From contig CANQQN010000108.1 of the NCBI GenBank assembly GCA_947625995.1, forward strand, positions 1 to 6,373: a stretch of 6,373 bases of DNA. The letters run 5' to 3'. Shown here piece by piece: positions 1-6,000 of this stretch. The position numbers were made by a program, and so were the translations under genes. Within the stretch, counting starts at the first letter, position 1, and each line of letters starts with the position of its first letter. The notes under the pieces are model-generated. The model was not told the origin of the DNA, searched no databases, and saw only the letters and a list, made by a program, of their open reading frames with translations. Source of the DNA: an uncultured Lachnospiraceae bacterium. Lineage in GTDB: Bacteria > Bacillota > Clostridia > Lachnospirales > Lachnospiraceae.

Positions 1-13
1 GAAAACAGTTTTG

Positions 14-43
14 TTGTAAAAGGGTTTTCTGCTGTGATATAAT
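14..43 (+). promoter_or_regulatory. Extended -10 promoter for the sialidase-like/HerA-like unit
   Basis: A consensus TATAAT lies at 38-43. It is preceded by TG at 35-36 with one base between, which makes a perfect extended -10 element. A four-of-six match to the -35 hexamer (TTGTAA) lies at 14-19, with an 18-base spacer. Transcription would start near position 50, leaving a leader of about 108 bases before the first gene. A 6-bp inverted repeat (28-33 and 48-53) brackets the -10 element and could be an operator. The call is by pattern only. Confidence 0.6.
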
Positions 44-102
44 GATAAGCAGACCGGGCATGTCCGAATATGAGGCAGTAACGAGATTACAGATGAGGTT
101 CA

Positions 103-111
103 TGATATACT
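103..111 (+). promoter_or_regulatory. Possible second extended -10 element
   Basis: TG at 103-104, one base, then TATACT at 106-111 form a second extended -10-like element closer to the first gene. No convincing -35 hexamer sits at the right distance. It could be a secondary start giving a leader of about 40 bases, or chance in an AT-rich leader. Confidence 0.25.
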
Positions 112-143
112 GTGGAAAAAATTTTGAAGGGGAAGCCCGCTGC

Positions 144-149
144 AGGAGG
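144..149 (+). promoter_or_regulatory. Ribosome binding site of the sialidase-like gene
   Basis: AGGAGG lies 8 bases upstream of the ATG at 158. This fixes the start there rather than at the out-of-frame ATG at 153, which is too close to the Shine-Dalgarno. Confidence 0.85.
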
Positions 150-157
150 AAAATGTT

Positions 158-1189
158 ATGAAAGTAAAAAAGATTACACAGGAATTCATTATCAAGGAAG
201 AAAATAAGCCCTTTGACAGCTGTCACGCTTCCACATTGATCCAGACAGCAGACGGCATTGTCGTGGCCGCATGGTTCGGCGGCAGCCGTGAGAAAGGCCC
301 CGATGTGGATATCTGGGTGTCAAGGCGGGTGGACGGCCAGTGGGAGGCTCCCCGCGTCGCGGCACGGGTATGGGGCACAGCCATGTGGAACCCGGTGCTG
401 TTTCAGAAGCTGGATGGCACGATCCTTTTGTTTTTCAAGGTGGGAGCCACGATCCCCGCATGGAAGACTTATTTTGCGGAGAGTTACGACGGCGGCGTGA
501 CATTCACCGCGCCGCGGGAACTGGTGCCGGGAGATGAGACCGGCGGCAGGGGTCCCGTAAAAAATAAACCTATCCGCTTAAAGGATGGCACCGTGCTGGC
601 GCCCGCATCCCTTGAAGGGGAGATCTGGGACGCTTTTGTGGACATTTCCACCGATGACTGCGCCACATGGGAAATGAGCAGCCTTGTGCCGGTACGCCGG
701 GCAGGGACGGATTCCCGCGTTATGCATCGGCCCTATGATCGGCTGCTCTTATTTGGCAAGGGCGTGATCCAGCCCACCCTCTGGCAGGACCACGCGGGAG
801 AGGTACATATGCTCCTTCGCAGCACCGGCTCCCGGATCTTCCGCAGCGACTCCGCAGACGGCGGCCGCACATGGTGTACCGCCTATGACACCGGCATTTA
901 TAACAACAACAGCGGCATTGATCTGGCGTGTATGCAAAACGGAGACCTTGTGCTGGTATACAATCCGAGGGAAAATCTCCCAGGCACGTTTAACGGTCCC
1001 CGCACGCCCCTTACGGTGGCGGCGTCCAAAGACAATGGCGATACTTTCACGGATCTGCTGGATCTGGAGACCGGAGAAGGCGCCTATTGTTATCCCGCCG
1101 TTATCTGTGGTGACCGAAATGAGATCCTGATCACCTACACATGGCAGCGGATGAATATCGTGTTCTGCAGGCTGGAATATGAAGACTGA
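158..1189 (+). CDS. Sialidase-like BNR/Asp-box beta-propeller protein (predicted exo-glycosidase)
   Basis: This 343-residue protein belongs to the BNR/Asp-box sialidase-like group often annotated as predicted neuraminidase (COG4692-type, BNR_2 domain). What is seen: three good Asp-boxes of the S-x-D-x-G-x-T-[WF] form at residues 109-116, 232-239 and 290-297, plus a degenerate one at 164-171 with Cys in place of the usual Gly. Family-typical segments include CHAST at 22-26, the WFGGSRE stretch at 39-45, PDVDIWVSR at 48-56, IQPTLW at 204-209 and NNNSGID at 249-255. The length suits a single catalytic propeller. There is no signal peptide or membrane segment, so it should act in the cytoplasm on an imported oligosaccharide or glycoside. 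The classic FRIP motif of true sialidases is not evident, so sialic acid specificity is unproven; another uronic or deoxy-sugar substrate is possible. The start is set by AGGAGG 8 bases upstream. A HerA-like ATPase gene follows after 33 bases and is probably cotranscribed. No sialic acid transport or catabolism gene is visible nearby. Confidence 0.88.
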   Translation: MKVKKITQEFIIKEENKPFDSCHASTLIQTADGIVVAAWFGGSREKGPDVDIWVSRRVDGQWEAPRVAARVWGTAMWNPVLFQKLDGTILLFFKVGATIPAWKTYFAESYDGGVTFTAPRELVPGDETGGRGPVKNKPIRLKDGTVLAPASLEGEIWDAFVDISTDDCATWEMSSLVPVRRAGTDSRVMHRPYDRLLLFGKGVIQPTLWQDHAGEVHMLLRSTGSRIFRSDSADGGRTWCTAYDTGIYNNNSGIDLACMQNGDLVLVYNPRENLPGTFNGPRTPLTVAASKDNGDTFTDLLDLETGEGAYCYPAVICGDRNEILITYTWQRMNIVFCRLEYED

Positions 1190-1210
1190 AAAGAAACGTA
1201 CATTCTGCGG

Positions 1211-1217
1211 AAGGAGG
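1211..1217 (+). promoter_or_regulatory. Ribosome binding site of the HerA-like gene
   Basis: AAGGAGG lies 5 bases before the ATG at 1223, inside the 33-base gap after the sialidase-like stop codon. No terminator or clear promoter is visible in that gap, which supports cotranscription. Confidence 0.8.
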
Positions 1218-1222
1218 CAGTT

Positions 1223-2782
1223 ATGTTTAAAGATAGTGAGCTTTGGATCGGACTTGCGGAGAATGCGTCCGGCGATCATGTGAGTATTGTTCCCAAGATG
1301 GCCAACCGCCACGGAATTATTGCCGGCGCCACCGGTACCGGCAAGACCATCACCCTGAAGGTGCTGGCGGAGTCCTTCAGTGACTGCGGCGTGCCGGTAT
1401 TTCTGGCGGACGCAAAAGGCGATCTGGCGGGCATGTGCGAGCCGGGAACCGATACGGAGGATATGCAGAAACGTATCCAGAAATACGGGCTGGAAGGGTT
1501 TACCTATACAGCGTACCCTACCTGTCTGTGGGATATTTATGGAAAAGGCGGTCACCCTCTGCGTACCACCATCAGCGAGATGGGGCCAACGCTTCTTGCC
1601 CGGCTCCTTGGACTGAACGATACCCAGACGGACGTGTTGTCTATCGTGTTCCGCATTGCGGACGACAATCAAATGCTGTTGCTGGATCTGAAGGATCTGC
1701 GGTCGATGCTGGAATACATCGCCATTGACCCCAGCCGGTTTTCTGCAGGCTACGGCAATATCACCAAGCAGACCGTGGGCGCCATTTCCCGCAGTCTGGT
1801 GCGGCTGGAGGATGAAGGGGGCCGGCAGTTTTTTGGGGAGCCGGCGCTGGATCTGAAGGACTGGATGCGCCTGTCCGAGTCAGGCAAAGGTTATATCAAC
1901 GTGCTGGACTGCACGAAGCTGATCAATTCCCCCGTACTGTATTCCACCTTCCTGCTGTGGATGATCTCCGAGCTTTTTGAGATGCTGCCGGAGGCGGGCG
2001 ATATGGAAAAACCGAAGATGGTATTTTTCTTTGACGAGGCCCATATGCTGTTTAACGATGCGCCCAAAGCGTTGCTGGATAAGATTGAGCAGACGGTGAA
2101 GCTGATCCGCTCCAAGGGTGTCGGCATCTACTTTATCACCCAGAGCCCTGCGGATATTCCCGATGAGGTCTTGTCTCAGCTGGGCAACCGGGTGCAACAT
2201 GCGCTCCGGGCTTATACGCCTGCGGATCAGAAAGCGGTGAAGGCCGCGGCCCGGTCTTTCCGGGTTAATCCGGATTTTGATACCGGGCAGGTGATCACGG
2301 AGCTTGGCGTGGGCGAAGCGCTGATCTCTTTTCTGGATGAAAACGGTGTGCCTGGCATGGTGCAGAAGTGCCATGTGCTGCCGCCTCAGAGCCACATGGG
2401 CGCCATTACCGATGAACAGCGTCGGACCTGTATGATGAAGGATCCCTGTGGACCCAAGTACGATACCATGGTAGACCGGGAATCCGCCTTTGAGCTTTTG
2501 CAGAAGCGTTTTCAGGAGGAAGAAGCCAAAGAGCGGGCTGAGGAGGAAGCCAAAGAGCAGGCCAAGCAGGAGGCAAAAGAAGAACGGGAGCGTGAAAAAG
2601 AAGAGCGGGAAGCGCTCCGCGAGAAAAAAGAGCGAGAGCGTGAGGAAGACAGGGCTGCCAGAAAGCGAGAAAAAATGCTTGCGCCCATCACAAAGACCAT
2701 CACGACCATGTTCAGCACCGTAGGGCGGGAGGTGGGCCGCGATTTTGTACGCGGCCTGCTTGGTAATCTGAAGAAAAAATAA
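1223..2782 (+). CDS. HerA-like P-loop ATPase, DUF853/YjgR family
   Basis: This 519-residue protein resembles the DUF853 (helicase HerA-like C-terminal domain) family, whose Escherichia coli member YjgR is about 500 residues long. It appears full length. What is seen: a Walker A motif GATGTGKT at residues 35-42, a strand plus DAKGDLAG at 63-70, a Walker B motif with D271-E272 after a hydrophobic strand, a TQSP sensor-like motif at 306-309, and the family-typical NRVQHALRAYTP block at 322-333 with R330 a candidate arginine finger. LGVGEALISFLDE follows at 361-373. Residues about 425-485 are almost purely Glu/Lys/Arg/Ala and should form a long charged helix or coiled coil. A short C-terminal segment (about 497-516) keeps the GREVGRDFVRGLLG pattern, likely a conserved tail. 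The fold is that of hexameric FtsK/HerA motors, so a ring-shaped DNA-dependent ATPase is inferred, but the cellular role of this family is not established. No NurA, Sir2 or nuclease partner is present, so a DNA-repair or defence role is not supported by context. Confidence 0.92.
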   Translation: MFKDSELWIGLAENASGDHVSIVPKMANRHGIIAGATGTGKTITLKVLAESFSDCGVPVFLADAKGDLAGMCEPGTDTEDMQKRIQKYGLEGFTYTAYPTCLWDIYGKGGHPLRTTISEMGPTLLARLLGLNDTQTDVLSIVFRIADDNQMLLLDLKDLRSMLEYIAIDPSRFSAGYGNITKQTVGAISRSLVRLEDEGGRQFFGEPALDLKDWMRLSESGKGYINVLDCTKLINSPVLYSTFLLWMISELFEMLPEAGDMEKPKMVFFFDEAHMLFNDAPKALLDKIEQTVKLIRSKGVGIYFITQSPADIPDEVLSQLGNRVQHALRAYTPADQKAVKAAARSFRVNPDFDTGQVITELGVGEALISFLDENGVPGMVQKCHVLPPQSHMGAITDEQRRTCMMKDPCGPKYDTMVDRESAFELLQKRFQEEEAKERAEEEAKEQAKQEAKEEREREKEEREALREKKEREREEDRAARKREKMLAPITKTITTMFSTVGREVGRDFVRGLLGNLKKK

Positions 2783-2825
2783 CGTTGACAGCCGCTCCGG
2801 GTAGCAACATTATTCAACAAAATCA

Positions 2826-2870
2826 GAAAGCGCCGAAAAGAAACTTTGATCGGCGCTTTCATTTTGTAAA
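2826..2870 (+). terminator. Rho-independent terminator after the HerA-like gene
   Basis: A perfect 10-bp inverted repeat (GAAAGCGCCG at 2826-2835 and its complement at 2851-2860) begins 43 bases after the stop codon. The stem extends by A2836-T2850. After a 2-base bulge an inner 4-bp stem forms (2837-2840 with 2844-2847, AAA loop). The 3' tail ATTTTG is only a modest T-run, so efficiency may be incomplete. It separates the first two genes from the secreted repeat protein. Confidence 0.8.
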
Positions 2871-2890
2871 AAGCCTATAAATGAATCAAA

Positions 2891-2914
2891 ACGTTGCCGG
2901 TATGGCCTCAACGT
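2891..2914. repeat. Small inverted repeat in the intergenic region
   Basis: ACGTTG at 2891-2896 is complemented by CAACGT at 2909-2914 across a 12-base loop. The AACGTTG word also occurs at 2781-2787, just at the end of the HerA-like gene. It lies about 40 bases upstream of the proposed promoter of the next gene. It could be an operator or chance; nothing else in 2861-2950 is recognisable. Confidence 0.2.
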
Positions 2915-2951
2915 GAAAGCTCCTGCCATTAAAATATGTAATAATTGGGGC

Positions 2952-2980
2952 TTGCGGTATAAGTAGATTTCGTGTACTAT
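2952..2980 (+). promoter_or_regulatory. Probable promoter of the secreted repeat protein
   Basis: TTGCGG at 2952-2957 and TACTAT at 2975-2980 are separated by 17 bases, the optimal spacing. Both hexamers are partial matches (three and four of six). Transcription would start near 2987, giving a leader of about 57 bases. It is placed downstream of the terminator, as expected for an independently transcribed gene. Confidence 0.4.
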
Positions 2981-3027
2981 GATACTTGTAAGATCATGAG
3001 ATCTTTATATGTTATGTAACAGAAATA

Positions 3028-3036
3028 GGGGAGGAG
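3028..3036 (+). promoter_or_regulatory. Ribosome binding site of the secreted repeat protein
   Basis: GGGGAGGAG ends 7 bases before the ATG at 3044. Together with the signal peptide that begins at that ATG, this fixes the start. Confidence 0.85.
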
Positions 3037-3043
3037 TGATATT

Positions 3044-6000
3044 ATGAAAAACACGTGGCATAAGACTTTATCTCTGTTGCTTTGTGTAGTGCTGGCATTC
3101 GCCATGACGGCGGGTTCTGTATGCGCGGAATATGAAAATGCCCCCGAGGCGTTTGCCTCTGAGAGCACAGGGCACAGCCACGAATCAGATCTAAGGGAGG
3201 CTGCAACCGGATCTGCTCCGGTGCTTGTCGTTACAAAGTCGGAAGGCGGTTTTCAGCTGGGAAACTACAATTACTTTTGTACGAAACTGCCTAAGGTGAC
3301 TGCTACCGATGCCGACGGCGATCTTGTCTCCATAGAGGCACAAAAGGCGGGAAAAACCTTTGCGGAGGTAAAGCATAGCGGTACCAATACGCTGGAGCTT
3401 GATCTGTCTTCCTATGATGAAACAGGGACGATCCTGATCATCGCCAAGGACGCGGAGGGATTGAAGGAAGAAACAGAGATCAATCAGAACCATGTATTAG
3501 GCGGGAGACAGGATTATGTGATCCCGGCTACCTGTACGGAACCGCAAAAGAAGCAGACCATGTATCTGTGTCAGTTATGTGGGCACCCCTTTGTACCCTA
3601 CGGAGCCAGTAAAGATGAAGGCAGCAGGCCCTTGGGACATGAGTTTGACGAGTCAAACTATGAGATGAAGACACCCTGCGGGGGCGGCGGGGAGATCAAA
3701 GTCAGCCCCTGTAAAAAATGCGGACAGCCGGTGAAAGAGAATAATGAATTGTATTCGGAAAGCGAGGGCGAAGGACACGCATGGGTGTCGGAGACAAAGG
3801 AGGCAAGCTGTACCGAGGAAGGCGAAACCTACCAGAAGTGTTCAAATTGCGGCGTAGTAAAGGATATTAAAAAGACGCCTATTCTGGGTCATAAATTCGG
3901 CGAATGGTATTTTGAATCGCCTGCCCAAAGCTGTACGCAGGGCGGCGTTCAGAAAAGAGACTGCGAGCGGTGCGACGCTTTTGAAAAAAGAACAGTCAAA
4001 GGCGGGCACAGTTGGTCTTCAACCCGCGTGAAGGTGGCGGATGCAACCTGTGAAGAGCCGGAAAAATGGGCTTTTGTGTGCGCCTATTGCCAAGAGCAGA
4101 AGCAGATTGAGAACAGAGGACAGGCGCTGGGCCACAACTACGGAGATAACGGGAACTGTACCACCCCCTCACAGTGTCTCAGGTGCAGTAAACCCCTGAC
4201 GGCAAAAGCTGAGCATACGCTTGTTGAAAAATATGACGCAAACAATCACTGGAAGGAGTGCAGCAATGACGGCTGTACATATAAGACGGACCCGACGCCC
4301 CATTCCGGCGCCGCCGAGACCGGCGACTGCACCAAAGGTTTTCAGTGTACGGAATGCGCCTATACGGTAAAGCCTGCATTTGACAGCCATCAGTATGAGT
4401 GGGTGGTCACAGACGATAATTTCCATTACAAGCGGTGCATCAACGCCGGCTGTAAGGTGGAGACCCAGAAGGAAGCCCATGTGGGAAGCAGAAAAAAAGC
4501 GGACTGTACCATCAAGAATGAATGCATATACTGCGGACATGTACTGGCGGAAGCACAGGAAAACCATGATTTCAGCGGCTCTTGGGAAATGAATGACGGT
4601 CAGCATTGGCACCGGTGCCAGAACCCCGGCTGTGACGTGACCGAACAAAGAGGATATCATGATTTTTCTGCTGATACCGGCGATTGTACCAAGGGAGTAA
4701 TCTGTAAAAATTGCGGATATGTAGCCATGCACGGCACAGGCGGCCATCAGTTTTCCGGTTCCCTTTACACCGGAAATGAAAGCGGCCATTGGCGCACCTG
4801 TCAGAACAAATGCTTAAACGGCAGCGAATGTAAAGCGACGGAAACTCCCAAGGAGCACACCGGCGGCACGGCCACCTGCAGTTCCAAAGCACATTGCGAG
4901 TATTGCCATCAGGATTACGGTGATTTCAATCCGAAAAACCATGAAGGACCTGAGGTAGTTCAAAACTACAAGGATCCCACATGGACGGAGGAAGGCTATA
5001 CCGGCGACAAGGTCTGTACAAAATGTAACCAGATCGTGGAGAGCGGACATTCTATTCCTCCACTGAATAACACGCACCAACATACATTTAAGAAAAAATT
5101 TGACGACCAAAAATCTTGGGATGAATGTACAGATCCCAACTGCGGGTTCTGCCAGAACTTTGTGGATCACAGCTTAGGCGACTGGCAGAGCGACGGCTCC
5201 GGCCACTGGCAATATTGTTCTACCTGTGATTATAAAACGACCACCGCACCCCATAGCCCCGGCGAGCACGACCATAACTGCTTGACGCCGGTGACCTGTA
5301 CGGTATGCGGGTATGAGACGATGAAGGCTGAAAAATCACACAATTTCTCCGGCGGTTATGCTACCGGACAGGAATATCACTGGCGGACCTGTAAAAATCC
5401 GGACTGTGCGGCCACAGAGGAGCCTGTGCCCCATGATCTGGAGGACGACGGCGATTGTACCACAGCGCTGGTCTGCAAAACCTGTTCTTATACGGTGAAG
5501 GATCCTCTTTCTCATAATTGGGATACCACTTGGAAAGCAGACAAGACCGGCCATTACTATGATTGTCTTAATGAAGGCTGTAAGCAGAAGCATTACGAGG
5601 ATCATGTTCCGGTCGCTGACGACGGACTCTGCACCACCCCGGTGATCTGTGATATCTGCAAGTTTGAAATGGTGGCCGCAACAGCCGGCCATAATATCGG
5701 CGGAGAGTATTTATTTAATGAGACCGGACATTATCAGGCCTGCCAGAACGAGGGGTGCAGTTACCATACCACGGAAGACCTGCACAACGGCGGCACGGCC
5801 ACCTGCTGTACGCTGGCCGTCTGCAAGGATTGCGGGCAGCCCTATGGCACGTATGACAAGACTGTCCATTCCGGCGGCGAAGAGATGAAAGGTTATGTGG
5901 CTCCCACTGTGGAAAAAGAGGGCTACAGCGGAGATTTTTATTGCCTCGGCTGTGGTGATATGCTTCGGCAGGGACAGATACTTGAGAGGCTTTTGGAGTC

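Noticed and set aside
749..1672. Long minus-strand frame of 307 codons across the end of the sialidase-like gene and the start of the HerA-like gene
   Set aside because: It spans two well-supported + strand genes and the gap between them, has no recognisable motif, and is explained by the GC-rich codon use of those genes.
1223..2782. HerA-based defence system
   Set aside because: HerA-type ATPases in defence systems act with a NurA, Sir2 or other nuclease partner. None is next to this gene, and its sequence fits the DUF853/YjgR family instead.
2512..2862. Minus-strand Ser/Arg-rich frame opposite the end of the HerA-like gene
   Set aside because: It is the antisense of the Glu/Lys/Arg coiled-coil codons and also runs through the terminator hairpin.
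3121..3127. Lipoprotein lipobox at Cys27
   Set aside because: The residue before Cys27 is Val and the expected Leu-x-[Ala/Gly]-Cys pattern is absent. A signal peptidase I cut after the following Ala fits better.
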